From Hippophae tibetana (taxonomy: Eukaryota; Streptophyta; Magnoliopsida; Rosales; Elaeagnaceae), in NCBI GenBank assembly GCA_037013495.1, contig CM072804.1, positions 34,264,501-34,328,500 of the forward strand: a DNA stretch of 64,000 nucleotides, written 5' to 3'. The position numbers and the translations under genes were made by a program. Positions 1 through 11,960 of the stretch are shown here, piece after piece (the stretch's first letter is position 1; every line of letters starts with the position of its first letter). Under the pieces are notes generated by a model. It saw only the letters and a list, made by a program, of their open reading frames with translations. It did not search any database and had not been told where the DNA came from.

Positions 1-272
1 CCCACATTCTTATTATACTTTTCTCCATGAGTATTATCAATATTTTCTCCATGATAATACCAACATTTATAGCTCAATAGAATACCATTACGGATAAGGT
101 GATACTTAACCTCATCAAATTCATGAAATCGCTCATTTTTACATTTAATGCATGGGCATCGAATCATACTACTTCCAGTATTACTAGTTCTACAAGCAAA
201 TTCCATGAAACTTTCAACTCCAGAAATATAGTCTTGCTTAATTCTACACTTTGACATCCAAGATTTGTCCAT
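1..272 (-). CDS. CACTA transposase N-terminus (partial)
   Basis: Reading the minus strand from an ATG at 270-272, the frame stays open for 90 codons to the window edge. The product begins MDKSWM and has the layout of the transposase-associated domain found at the N-terminus of plant CACTA (En/Spm, TNP2/TNPD-type) transposases. It has a helical start, then RCPCIKCKN at about residues 38-46, then LLSYKCWYYHGEN at about 66-78, giving the Cys/His set of the probable zinc-binding fold. The family cuts and pastes the element through its CACTA terminal repeats in the nucleus. The gene lies inside the CACTA end at 1455 and is transcribed away from it, as expected for a 5' end. The rest of the transposase is outside the window, so intactness cannot be judged; no stop is seen in the visible part. 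Confidence 0.8.
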   Translation of the reverse strand, partial: MDKSWMSKCRIKQDYISGVESFMEFACRTSNTGSSMIRCPCIKCKNERFHEFDEVKYHLIRNGILLSYKCWYYHGENIDNTHGEKYNKNV

Positions 273-1311
273 TTTCTATTAATGACATTAATTAAACATA
301 TTACTTAATTATGTATTATTAAATATATAAATTTCCTAATTATTAGAATATATATCAAAACATACATAATGCAAAATAGTTATCATTTTAATCATTTTAC
401 AAAACCATTTATATACAAATTAAAAAATAAGCAGTTCATGTTTCATGAATATATATAGAAAAACCAATCACGCGGTTGATTCTAATTTCTAAGCATGTTA
501 CTATATCATAATTACAAAGTAATATTAATTATACGTATAAATAAATTTATCCACACAAACCCACAAGTAATAATTCAAACATTATTATTACAAGCAAACA
601 AAAAAACATAACTAAATCAAAAATTTATACAAAATATAAAACAAATTGATCGAATAATAAGCTAGTTGCATGCATTCTACATAAACTAAGTCAAACATAT
701 TTTTTAAGTGTGGTCAAATAAAGTGGCAGATAATAGACTTACTTTTTTTTTCCGCAATCTAAATTGTAAATGTATCTTAAGTTGATATATATTTACAGAA
801 GTGCTCTCTGAATGAACTTTTAACAAAAGTGCTTGTGGAACCACACATGTTGGATATAAAACCAAAAGATATATAATACATTTGAAGTAGTTAATTCAAG
901 TTATTTAACCACACAAAGAAACTGCCCAAGCAAAACCCAAATCGATATGTTAGGTTTTTAATTAACGAATAAAAATACGTTGTTCCTAATTAACAAAATA
1001 CATTAATTTACACGCTGATAAAATTAGCACATATAAAATTAGCACAAATTTACACGCTGTTCCTAATATACCCATAAACAGATTTTAACATTTTGCTAAA
1101 AAAAGAAGAAGAACTGACAGATAATGTGAGAAGAGAAATATAACTTACAAACGTCCGTTCAAATGGTGGTTGGAGGTGGCCGGAAATGTAGAACGAAGGT
1201 GGCGCACGGTTAAGATTTTAGGAGAAAATGAGAGTGAGGAAAGGAGAGAGGAAGAAGAAAACTGGAAATCTGCGTACAAAATGAGACGAAAGGGCATATA
1301 TTACGTGGATA

Positions 1312-1419
1312 GCGTCGGTTGTCCACGTCAACCGACGCTACGTTACGTGGATAGAGTCGGTTAACCACGTCAACCGACTTTAAATTCATTAAAAGTCAGT
1401 TTTTGGTAAAAACCGACTT
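1312..1419. repeat. CACTA subterminal hairpin array
   Basis: Three inverted repeats follow each other: GCGTCGGTTG with CAACCGACGC (1312-1338), AGTCGGTT with AACCGACT (1355-1379), and a longer imperfect one based on AAGTCAGTTTTT with AAAAACCGACTT (1393-1419). The arms share the core GTCGGTT. In CACTA elements such subterminal repeats bind the element-encoded protein during transposition; that role is inferred here. Confidence 0.75.
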
Positions 1420-1437
1420 TACCCATCGACTTATATA

Positions 1438-1455
1438 CCCCTTTTTGTAGTAGTG
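1438..1455 (-). repeat. CACTA terminal inverted repeat
   Basis: Minus-strand sequence CACTACTACAAAAAGGGG marks the element edge; plus-strand flank after 1455 is GTTATTAAAT. Confidence 0.82.
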
Positions 1456-2459
1456 GTTATTAAATAGTGGCTAGAGTAAAAGAATGATTAAAGTCCATAT
1501 CTAATAGGCATTATAATTTGAGACCATGGTGTTGTTAAGCCTTTGTGATAAAAAATTTAGAAAACTTAACTCATTGAAAATTATTTTAGCTTTGCTCAAG
1601 GACTAGTAAAGAGTTAGTGTTAAGGTGGTTGGTCAATGTCATATTATATATATATATATATATATTTGCATCAATTCTCACATAGTTACAATAAATTCTT
1701 ATTCCCATTTGGTTATATGTACTCATTTTATGTTATATCAATATTTAAGACAGAATGAAGAAAAAGGGAAAAAATGTGTGTTTAGAGTGAAAACAAGTTC
1801 CTTCGTCAATCAAGGAACTTCAAATGAAAAATTAGAATGAGTTAATGTAGCTCAATCGAACCAAATTTAGAACTCTATCAATTGAGAATCCCTTCAATTG
1901 ATCAAGCTTCGGTCGAGAGCTCTCAAGTAGGATTTTGGCATTGTCAGATTGATTGAGCCTTATGTCTCTATCAATTGAGACATTTATTTAGCACTTAGAA
2001 TTGGCATTTTGCAAGCCTAATTTTAAATCTAAGTCACCGGATCGAGAAAATTAGGTCAAAGGTTCTCCACATAAGAAAACATAATATATATACACGATCA
2101 TCAAAAGTATAAAATTACATATGGATAGAAGAGACAACAGGGATTACAATCTAGGACAACTTTTGGATAAGAGTTTGAAGAGAAGATTGAAGTATTTAAG
2201 CTTCATGAATGTGGCTACATTGGTTTCTTCATTGATCTATAATAAGCTTCTTTATTCTTTTCTTTATATTTTTCATGGATATGATATGGATTCTTGTAGA
2301 ATCTATGGATAGCTCAATTGTTAATAATGTGTTTGTTGGTAATTTTCAAGTCCTAGATTATGATTTACTTAATTTAATATCATGGTTTATTTAGTTTCAA
2401 TTCTTTAATTCTTAATGTATTCAATTATATGTTTGAATGTTAAAATCGTGTATATGTGT
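1456..2459. other. Intergenic DNA with (TA)n microsatellite
   Basis: No gene seen. A (TA)n run lies at about 1645-1664. The part 1850-2060 holds several copies of an ATCAATTGAGA-like motif, reminiscent of the TCGATCGA-rich repeats at 49680-49870 and 63250-63500, but I could not establish homology. Confidence 0.5.
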
Positions 2460-3016
2460 AGCGATAGACATAAATATTAAAAAACCAACCAAACCGACCG
2501 AACTAGACAGGAACCGAATCTTCTAAATTGATTTTTGGTGGTCTAATAAGTTCGAATCGGTCCTATTTTTTAAACTGAATAAATATGTTTGGCTTAGGTT
2601 TTTTACAAAAAAAATCCTTGTGTGAACCCAACCAAACTGATTTATTAAAAATAATATATTAATTTTAGTTATATATAATTTAAAGATCGAACTTTATGAT
2701 AATATTGACTTTTATCTTTTAGGTTGTAAGGTAACTAAGTTTGGTTATTATATATGTTTAACTTTTGATGGAATACTTGAATTTCATTATTTTACTTAAA
2801 TGATAATGTTTTGATTTTATTTAAATAATAGTATGATAATTAAGATAGGTCCAAACCGAGCAAACCCACCTAATCGACTGACCAAGTAAGTTGGTTTGTT
2901 GGTTCGGTTTTGTTTTATGCATAGGTCAATTTTGGATTGTCAAATTTCCTAATGACTAGGTCGGTTCTATTAGTTTTTGGGACCAAAAACTAACCTAATG
3001 GACTTATGTCCATCCC
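2460..3016. repeat. MITE-like repeat with GGTTCGGT-type motifs
   Basis: The left end reads GCGATAGACATAAAT. The right end on the minus strand reads GGGATGGACATAAGT, so about 15 bp are inverted with few mismatches. Inside, AACCGACC-type motifs appear near both ends in opposite orientation. This fits a non-autonomous inverted-repeat element of about 557 bp. I see no coding capacity and no clear target duplication, so the class is open. Confidence 0.4.
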
Positions 3017-5310
3017 AAATGTTATGAATTAGGTGATGAAATAGTTTATTGCTAAATTATGAGATTGATATATAATTGTTAATTCTTGTGATTATAGTGA
3101 CAATTGATTTTATTGCTACTCAAATACTATTGTCAATGAATTTTTATTACCTTTTTTTATCATAATGTAATGAATGATTTAAATATGAAGTCATAATTCT
3201 AGGTTATTCATGAGTTAGGATGATTAATAACCAAGTTATTGGACAATTACAACATCAGAAAATGTAAGAAGTCTTAGGTGATATATAGTTTATAAAGCTA
3301 AAGGTAAGAATTTAAGAAGGATATTAAACTATGAATTTTATTTAAAATTTAAAAAACTAATTTTGAATCATGATACAATTAATTAGTTGATTTGTAGGTT
3401 AGTGGTGCAAATAATCACAGTCACATATATATTGTCATTAATCTCGTCGCTTATGCATTTGTTTTCTTGTTATTTTTGTTTTTTCACAATAAACCAAAAA
3501 CCCTATTTGCTAACAAAATAGTAATTAAAAGTATAATTATTTTTATCCATACCCGATTTGACCCCTTACTTGAGTTATATTACTACTAACACAATTTTGA
3601 TAAAAGTAAGGATTTAACTTTTGGCTTGCCTTTTGGGTTCGATCTGTCCTAGTTATGCATATGTCATTATCATACTTTCTCACAACAGCTCGTCTTTCTA
3701 TAATACAAACTATTGGTATTAAGCAATGTAAGATTGCGATTCATAGATCTTTGTCTCAAAAATTGTTTAGCGATCTCCTTTTCTCTAATGAGAGAGATGG
3801 CCTAATGGTAACAAGTAAATGGTGCATTAAGGGTTTAAGGTTTTGTGATTTTATGGTTTAGAACTTAGGATTTATGGGTAACTATTGTTATACCTATAGT
3901 CTACTTAAAAAGATAGTTAGAATCTAGTATGCATGTAGTTTGAGCTTCTACTTTAAGGGTTGTTTGTACACGGACTATTTCTACCTCTCTCCGTAAATGT
4001 CGATAAAGATGAAGAAGTAGTTCATGCTCTCCAAATACATATTGTTCAAAAAAAAGGTGACAAGAGTACTGTCCACCTTGATGTCTTTTAGCAATAGGTC
4101 TAATAACTACATGAAATAAGAGTTATCAAATATCATTTGAATTAGATATTTTGTTGTATATTAAATAAATGGTTTGATTTGAGCTTAAATGATAAATATT
4201 AATTTTATAGAAAATAGAAAGAAAATGTGATCTTTTAGGATTTTTAAGATTTTGTTTTGGGATTTTTTTTGCAACATGTAGATATCTTTTTTAAAGCATG
4301 TAGATCTACTTGGATAGAGGGATTGATCTCTCTCAGATTTAGTTAAGAACTGATATAGTTTTTATTTACAACCAAGAACAAAATGGACAAAAATATGACT
4401 CGATAACGAGAAGGCATATCTTAAAGAAGAAAGAAAATATTAACTTATTAGTAATACCATAACTGTAAAACTTAAACTCTAAATATCCATTATATTGGAT
4501 ATTTTATTCCTCTTAGATTCTCCTACTTCGATAGAAAATAGAAATGGTTGGATGTGCATAGAAAATAGTGAAATTGGCTCATAATAGAACCCATATCTAT
4601 AAGATTGATTATTTCCCAAAAATCATGATATGACTATGTTTTGTCCACATCTTATTACATATATGCCCATTCCATATTTCTTGAACTTTCATGCTTTGAT
4701 TCACCAAGATTTTTTATTTATTCGCTATCTCTTTCTTGCTTGTGAAGAAATCCCAACGACAAGAAGGATCCCCGACTATGAAGGATACACTAAGTTTGAG
4801 TATAATAGTATAACTCTAAGGTACCTTATCTCGTACGAACCTCATCTCTAATCCACCATTCTCATAAAACCCTAGGACTTTCTTAACTTATGCACATCTT
4901 CCAAGCGATAATTGCAATCATGAAAATGGGGGTTGGGTTATTCTTGATAATAAGGATTATTTAGGTGATATCATGGATGGTTGGGCTTTGAAGGTTGTTA
5001 AGTCTTAAATTTCTCTTCTTCCTCTATTTTGTTATGGGTTTCGACATTGTAATCTTATTTGGTGGGTTTATGAAATTTTCTACAATAATAACTGGGCGTC
5101 CGTAAATAAAGTTTGAGAGTGGATATAATGTGAAAATGGTGTTTGATGAGACTAAGCTTGGAATTGATCCTTAGTCTATTATGGTCTTGCCTGGTAGAGA
5201 CCTTCTAATTCTGGACTATATTAATAGTAACCACTATAAGATCTTTGTCTCTATTTCTCTATGTAAGTGGGTTTTGTCTTTTGTGTTACAATTTAATATA
5301 TTGTTTCGTT
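3017..5310. other. Intergenic DNA, no gene recognised
   Basis: AT-rich sequence with only short chance open frames. I recognise no domain, RNA gene or terminal repeat here. Confidence 0.5.
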
Positions 5311-5570
5311 TTTGATGTAACATATTATATCATCTATGTCTTTAAATGTAACGTGTTATATTATCTTTAGTGTAACATATTATAATGTAACTGTTGTCTT
5401 TAGTGATATAACTTATTATGTTTTCTGTATTTTTGAATGTAACATATTATATCATCTTTGTCTTTAAATGTAACGTGTTATATTATATTTGTTTTTAAAT
5501 GTAACATATTACATCATCTCTACTTTTGAATGTAACACGTTACATGTCTTTTGATATAACGTGTTATATC
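5311..5570. repeat. Minisatellite with palindromic TAAC..GTTA cores
   Basis: About nine copies of a unit with the core GTAACATATTAT, GTAACGTGTTAT or GTAACACGTTAC start near 5317, 5348, 5372, 5408, 5439, 5470, 5501, 5532 and 5556. The commonest spacing is 31 bp, with some 24-bp steps. The spacer is ATCATCTTTGTCTTTAA-like. Confidence 0.75.
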
Positions 5571-7653
5571 ACTGTCGGCAAGGTTGGTGGCGACCTTGTT
5601 AGAGCTCTTGTGAAATCATCATTGGGTGGTCGGAGTTCCAGTAAGATCATTAATGATGATCGTCGGAAAAATAGTAAGGTTATTACCTTGATCCTTTTTT
5701 ATTGAAGTTATGAAATAAATGTATTTTAATTAATTTATTAAATGATTTGATTGAAAACTATATATTTTGAGAAAAATTATTATTAATTTTAAAATATAAT
5801 CATTTAATCTAAATGTGGCTATTTAGGTCTGATAACTGGGTGGATGAACTTTGCAGGTGTTACAAAATTTCTAAAGCTCAACCTTGGTGGATGTTATTAG
5901 CCAACTCGTGGATCAACTTAGTCGGCACAGCGCGTTATAACCCCATTGCCTATCTGTTTGAGTAACCCATGGCACGCGATTGCGCCAATCAATTTGCGTA
6001 ACACGTGTGCCCGCATATTTCACATTTTCACTAGCGCCTCTTTCTTCGCACGACATGTGATGTGCACATTTTTCTTTTCAGCGCATATCTGTTCATGTGG
6101 CACATGGTGTGCATTGTTTGCTCTATCTACCCTATCCAACTTTGTAAGACGTAGTATAACGTTGATGCGTCCATTCTATCTAATCCAATGGCCTAGATTT
6201 TACCTGAGAGTTTTAACTTTTTTTTGTTCACATAAATCCCATTAGGCCCCACTTTTCTCCATTATTTAGCTGCATACACAAACAAATTAAGCATTTTAAA
6301 GTGAGATAGTGAGGGTCAAATAAAGAAACCACGGAAGGAGGGGCAGATCTATGTAGTGGGTATTTGTGGCTACAATGCCAGCTAAATTGTTTTTTTGTAA
6401 AAAATTAATTGAATGGATCAAATATTTTATTCTATGTGTTATTGTATTGTTAACAATAAAATTTTAATATTTCGACTTTAATAACTAAATTATATTAATA
6501 TTTTAAATTTTAATATATTTGTTTTTTTACTTTTAAATTAATATTTATTAATTAAATCTACTTATGGTATTTTACTATTTTTTATTTTAAATAATTTTCA
6601 TAAAAGATTTCAACTAGATGTTAACATGAAAACTCTATATTTTATATTATAATATGACAGTAAATAAAATAAATCTTGAGCCGCCAAAGAAAACTTTTCT
6701 GGCTCCGCGCTTGCATGGAAGAGTTTGGAGATTGAAGATTATAGCTAAGATTCTTAAGTTTTTGATAACATTACCTTTCTTTATTCTTTTCCTTATATTG
6801 TCTTTGATGAATTTCTCTTAAATTATGTGTTTATTTGTAAATATGTATTTTAATGAATAAATTCATTTATATGGATATTATTGAACTAAATTAAATGTAT
6901 TATGCTATTTTATGATTAGTATTTATTATTATATATTTGGGTAATTTATTCAATATCATTTTGAAAACTTTTAATTAATTTATTATTAATTAAATGATTT
7001 GAGATCTGTAATCAAACTTGAAAAAATAAATTAGATATTAGTCTTAGTATAAATGACACTTTGATTGGAATAGTAAGAGATTTTGACTAACTGTAATTCA
7101 TTTTATGTTATTGGAATGTCACGAGAACGTGGTTAATTGCATAAGATAGTAAACTCATGAATATATGAGGTAATGTAGTTGATTATCTAAGTTCTTTTTA
7201 ATTAAGATAATTAAATTGTGTAGGCATGCATCAGGGGTATAATTGTAACACTTCATCCCTTACATAATAGAAAAGTTATTATTAAGAGTATATTTTATGT
7301 AATTAAGATTTTACATTATTTTAATATCGTATCTTATTTATATTATTTATTTAATTAATTATTTTTAAGATGAGGTGTCACCGTCTTTATTCTTAAGAAG
7401 ATACGTATTCTTGTGACTAATAAAATAAAATAAATTTGTATTTTTAAGACGCGAGTCACTAGTTAACATATATTTCTCATTCTATTATGCATATCTTGTT
7501 TGTGCAAGCTTCTCTTGCCCCAAATAATTGAAACCAAAGAAAATGAGAAGAAGAAAAAAATAGAAAGATGAGGAGAAAAGTAAATATGATGAAGTGGAAG
7601 ACGAAGGGGATTCTATGTTAAAGCATAGATTGATAACTATTTTACATAAAATT
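5571..7653. other. Intergenic DNA, no gene recognised
   Basis: Part 5870-6180 is richer in G+C with CACGTG-like words and could be an old LTR fragment, but I found no partner copy. The rest is AT-rich with no supported gene. Confidence 0.4.
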
Positions 7654-8532
7654 GAAATGGAAACTAGGAAATTAGGGAACCTTCAAATTAGACCATAGGG
7701 TGTAGTCGATGGATAACAAGTGAATATTCATGTACTATTCTTGTTGGTCCTAAGGGATGGAGAAGAATAAGTTAGTTGAAAGATGATTATCGGTTCAAGG
7801 ACGTAAGATGTCCCTATTTTTTAGGGAAAAAAGGGGTAAAGAAAATACCTCAAGCCAATGTTTGAGTACCAGGAAAATGAAATAGAGACTAGGAAACTAG
7901 GAAACCTTCAAACTAGGCCACAAGGTGTAGTCGATAGATAACAGGTGAATATTTTTGTACTACTCTTATTGGTCCTAAGGGGTGGAGAAGACTAAGTTAG
8001 TTGAAAGATGATTATTGGTTCAAGGACGTAAGGTGTCCCTATTTTCTAGGGTAAGAAGGGGTAAAGAAAATACCTTAAGCCGATGTTTGAGTACCAGGAA
8101 AATTGAAATGGAAACTAGGAAACTGGGAAACCTTCAAACTAGGCCATAGAGTGTAGTCGATGGATAACAAGTAAATATTCATGTACTACTCTTGTTGGTC
8201 CTAAGGGATGTAGAAGACTAAGTTAGTTGAAAGATGATAATCAGTTTAAGGATGCAAGGTGCCCCTATTTTTTAGGGTAAGAAGGGGTAAAGAAAATACT
8301 TCAAGAAAATTGAAATGGAAACTAGGAAACTGGGAAACCTTCAAACTAGGCCATAGGGTGTAGTCGATGGATAACATGTGAATATTCGTGTACTACTCTT
8401 GTTGGTCCTAAAGGATGTAGAAGACTAAGTTAGTTGAAAGATGATAATCAGTTCAAGGATGCAAGGTGCCCCTATTTTTTAGGGGTAAGAAAGGGTAAAG
8501 AAAATACTTCAAGCCAATGTTTGAGTACCAGG
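7654..8532 (+). repeat. Four-copy tandem repeat, unit about 225 bp
   Basis: Units begin at GAAATGGAAACTAGGAAA-like sequence at 7654, 7879, 8105 and 8312 and most end with GTTTGAGTACCAGG. Lengths are about 225, 226, 207 and 221 bp; the third lacks the final stretch. Copies are similar throughout and differ by substitutions and small indels. The array directly precedes a gypsy integrase tail, so it probably sits in or was derived from a gypsy element. Confidence 0.8.
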
Positions 8533-8603
8533 CACTACAGTGTTGAAGTAACCCATGCCATATTCCTAGGAAAAGGCCTTCTAACAAAAAAAAGGACAAC
8601 TCT

Positions 8604-8880
8604 TTGATAAGGATTGAAGTACAAAATAGAACGGTCCAAAAAACATACAATAAGTCTATTCAATACAACCGTTTTAGCATATGGGATTGGGTCCTACATA
8701 AAGCATTGGGCAAAAAAGTTGAAACCACTTGCAAAAAGTTTGAAGTGATGTGGAAAGGTCCTTACCAAATATACAAAATCACCTCAAAGGGTAAATACTT
8801 AATAGAAAGTCAAGATAGGAAGGAAGAATTGAGCTAAAGTAATGAACATTTAAAGAAATATTACTTATGAGTGATCTTGT
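8604..8880 (+). pseudogene. Ty3/gypsy integrase C-terminal remnant
   Basis: The frame holds YNKSIQYNRFSIWDWVLHK, then a region ending MWKGPYQIYKI and GKYLIESQDRKEELS. After one in-frame stop (at about 8836) it goes on with SNEHLKKYYL. This is the usual tail of plant gypsy integrases: an arginine-rich start, a GDLVLRK-type strand, WEGPY, G.Y.L, and finally N..HLK.YY. It inserts cDNA in intact elements. Catalytic core, RNase H and reverse transcriptase are not visible upstream, where the 225-bp tandem repeats lie. It is therefore a truncated plus-strand remnant, most like the Tat lineage. Confidence 0.65.
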
Positions 8881-8940
8881 ATTATATATGAAAGTATCTT
8901 GAATTCATATTTTGAATACCTACACTTACCTATCTCGAAA

Positions 8941-9490
8941 GAAAAGTAAAGCAATAACCCTTGTGTATAGAGCAAGGAGGCCAAACAGTCTTCCTCACAT
9001 GGGATGCATGTAAAATAGGTGTGACGCCCATCCTAGGAATGGATCTTGAATTCACACAAGTGAATCCCCTCTTTGGTACATTCAAAACGGGGGATGGATT
9101 CAATTTATACCTTGTGTGTCTCATATCTCGTGAATAAAATAACGTAAAAACCCTCAAGTACATAGTGAGAATGAAAAATTGTCCCCACCTTGGGATGCAG
9201 GTATAATAGGCATAATACCTATCCTAAGAAAGGGTCTTGAGTTCACAAAAGTGAACCCCCTCTTAGGGATATACAAAATAGGGAATGGGTTCAATTTCAA
9301 CCTTGTTTTTCTTCCATCTTATGAAAAAAATAATGCATAACTCCTAAGTATGGAATAAGGAGGCCAAATGATACCATCTACATTAGATACAAGTATAAGA
9401 GGTGTGATGTACATACTAAGAAAGGGTCTTAAGGCATACAAAACAGGGAATGCATTCAATTTGAACCTTGTTAGTCTCCTGTCTACATAC
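8941..9490. repeat. Three diverged tandem repeats, about 190 bp
   Basis: Units start near 8941, 9137 and 9328. They share a leading AAAATAA..CATAACCC-like part, a middle 'ATACCTATCCTAAGAAAGGG' type block, a 'TACAAAACAGGGAATG' type block and ATTCAATTT.AACCTTGT. Tandem repeats between pol and the 3' LTR are known from Tat-type elements, which fits the integrase tail just upstream, though the assignment is inferred. Confidence 0.65.
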
Positions 9491-9684
9491 CACTTTTTTA
9501 CAGGATTATTACTATCGTTCCTACCTATAATATGGAAATTCTTTAACAATATTAGCGCAGTCCTAGGATAGCTTCCACCCAACTATTACAAGGTATTACT
9601 TGGTTGTTTGGTGCTCTGGTAGGAGCATCGTAGATAACTTACCATCGAGTAGCTCAATTACTATTATCACTCGTATCTTCAAAA

Positions 9685-10820
9685 AGGTAGGAAGGTTTGG
9701 TATCACTTCAAACCATATGCTAATCATATTTTGATAAACCAACCACTAGATACCAATAAGGGTTGGAAGAAGTCCCTATCTACTACTATAAGTGACTTTA
9801 ATGTTTAATATTTTGATCTTCCTCCTATGCCTATCCAGTACAAGAGAGATGGTAGGGTTTAAGAGACTGAACCCTTTTGTTATGATTTTTTTTGTAATGT
9901 TCTAACTTGTTTCTTTTGTTTATTGTGTACTGCACCCAAGGTGACATCACTCTTGACTAGGAAGAATTCATTGAGTCACTTTACCATTTTCATCTATCAT
10001 GATAGAGAAATGATCGATTTACTATCCCTGAGTAGATTGCTTATTAGAGCCTAGATCTGGTTGTAGTTAACCCATAAAGTGGTAGCCTTCCCAAATAGAA
10101 ACAAAAATTACGTCTTGCAACTTGATATTTTTAATTTTTTTTAGCTATGGGTGATTTAGTTATCATAGTAGCTTTTAATTCCTCATAGGAATGACATCTC
10201 CACATTCCTCTAGAAAAAGGAATAGGGTACATATAGTAATTTTCTTCTTGAGAGACTCTAGTTTAGAAGATGGGCCTAAAAAATCTAAAGCTATATGAAA
10301 TTTTAGGGCCTCTAAGAGGAAGAGATCTCCCCAACTCTAGAGCAATCATTGCTATGCTAGGTCCTAGGAGATTTAGGCCCCCTCTTACAACTATTGCCAT
10401 TTTATTTGATCCTGTGGTAGATTAGAATGGTCCAAGACCTATTGACTTGGATAAGGAAGTTATATCTCCATCAAATCCTTTTGTTATTGTAGACATTCCA
10501 AGACCTATAAGGTCTATAGATGATTATTTACGTGATTTAGTGATCAAATCACGGTAGTTCATTGAGGATCTAGAATGGGCTATAGTTTCGAATCCTAAAT
10601 TTGAGAAATGCTTGATAATTGTTGATGAGGTACTTAGTATGGAAGTCAACTTTAGAAGCGCTACTAAAGCTACCTATTATGAGTTGGAGACTCAGTTAAA
10701 GGAGTCCAAGGTGGAACTTACCACTGCCAAGAAGATACAAGTTAAGGCTGAGGAGGCCTTGGTAGTAGCAAAAGAAGAAGTCAAACGTCTAGGAGCTTTC
10801 TTGATGAAGGAGTAGATAGG
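9685..10820 (+). pseudogene. Tat-type extra ORF remnant, upstream half
   Basis: A decayed plus-strand coding region. At about 9685-9860 it reads WYHFKPYANH, later NKGWKKSLSTT, then an in-frame stop, then YFDLPPMP. This matches the 'nKGWK..FF' block I know from extra proteins encoded antisense near the 3' end of Tat-type gypsy elements. Further on, 10612-10815 is a charged, coiled-coil-like stretch (ELETQLKESKVELTTAKK, KAEEALVVAKEEVKRL). Several stops separate the blocks. It stops at the solo LTR inserted at 10826 and resumes at 14815. The function of these proteins is unknown. Confidence 0.45.
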
Positions 10821-11771
10821 TTAGGTGATGAGCGAAAACCGGCATCGCCGATTCTTGCCAATACTTTGGTTTTAATATTTATAAAACTCTCTGTTGTGTG
10901 TTTTACAACACACAAAAAAACGTGCAAGTATACACGGTCACAAGTAATAAAATTTGTAAGTAAAGTATCGTTCCCACGGAGATTTGTAACTATAGTTTGT
11001 TGATTACTAAAATTATCTTAATCTGATTTTATTCAAAACGTACGTTGATTGAAGCAAATGTAAGAAAAGAGTTAAAACAAAATAAAAGAAATCTAGGATT
11101 GCAATTTTTCACCAAATTAATCAACTCAAATCATTTTATTTTCTTTTGATTTATATTTTTTAGTACATTTAATTTGTCAACCGAAAACTTCTAATTTTAT
11201 TCATACATCTCTTCCGAGCTGCGTACAAACACACCTCGTCAAATTAATTCACTATAACTCTATGAGAATTAAATTCACCGAAATTCATTATGTTTTAAGT
11301 TTTCAAATGGTCACACATACAATTAGGGTATATTCCTATCCTTCATTATACATGTCATTCTATTTACGAGCAATATACACACGAATGCCTCTTCCAAGTT
11401 TATTCATGTGCCACGGATCGTTTCGATAAGATTCGTAAATAATCAAAAAGCATTAAACACAAAATAGAACGAACAAATTGAACGTCTTATAAATCTATCA
11501 AAAATAATTAAAATAAAAGCATCATAAATTTAGATCAAATGCAACCCTAGAAAAATTAAATTACTTCATAAAATTAAAATTAAAATTACAACACCTACAG
11601 AAAATTAAGAAGAAGAAGAAGGAAAATTAAAACATCACTTATAACAAATTTTTGGCACACGCAGAACACAACAAAAGCCAAAAATGGCTTCTACGTGTTC
11701 CACAGCCAACACACAAACACCCCAAAAATTACAAACTCACAAAAACTTCTTAAAACTATCATCTTATCTCC

Positions 11772-11779
11772 TATTTATA
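11772..11779 (-). promoter_or_regulatory. TATA box of LTR B
   Basis: TATAAATA on the minus strand, within GGGTATAAATAGGAG, about 180 bp downstream of the G-box array. Confidence 0.6.
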
Positions 11780-11960
11780 CCCAAAAATAATACATCTAAA
11801 ATATTACATTTTTTATTTTATTTTTTTTAAATAAAACGCGTAATAATTTTTTATCGAAAAATTAAATAACACGTATCGAAAATCGGATCGAAAAATATTA
11901 AACCAATTCACGCGTGAGACAAGGGCGCCGATTCTGCAATTTTTAATTCTTTATGTGTGC

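Larger units (their letters stand above)
1..1455 (-). mobile_element. CACTA (En/Spm-type) transposon, 5' end
   Basis: The minus strand starts at 1455 with CACTACTACAAAAAGGGG, the diagnostic CACTA terminal inverted repeat. It is followed by subterminal repeats with a GTCGGTT core and then by the transposase N-terminus at 272-1. The stretch 273-1311 between them is AT-rich untranslated or intronic sequence in which I see no other gene. The second terminus and the 3-bp target duplication partner lie outside the window. Confidence 0.82.

Noticed and set aside
6660..6720. GAGCCGCCAAAG..CTGGCTCCG as possible inverted ends of a small transposon
   Set aside because: No second terminus or target duplication found in the flank.
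7654..8532. CRISPR-like array
   Set aside because: Units of about 225 bp without separate unique spacers in a plant genome; an ordinary tandem repeat.
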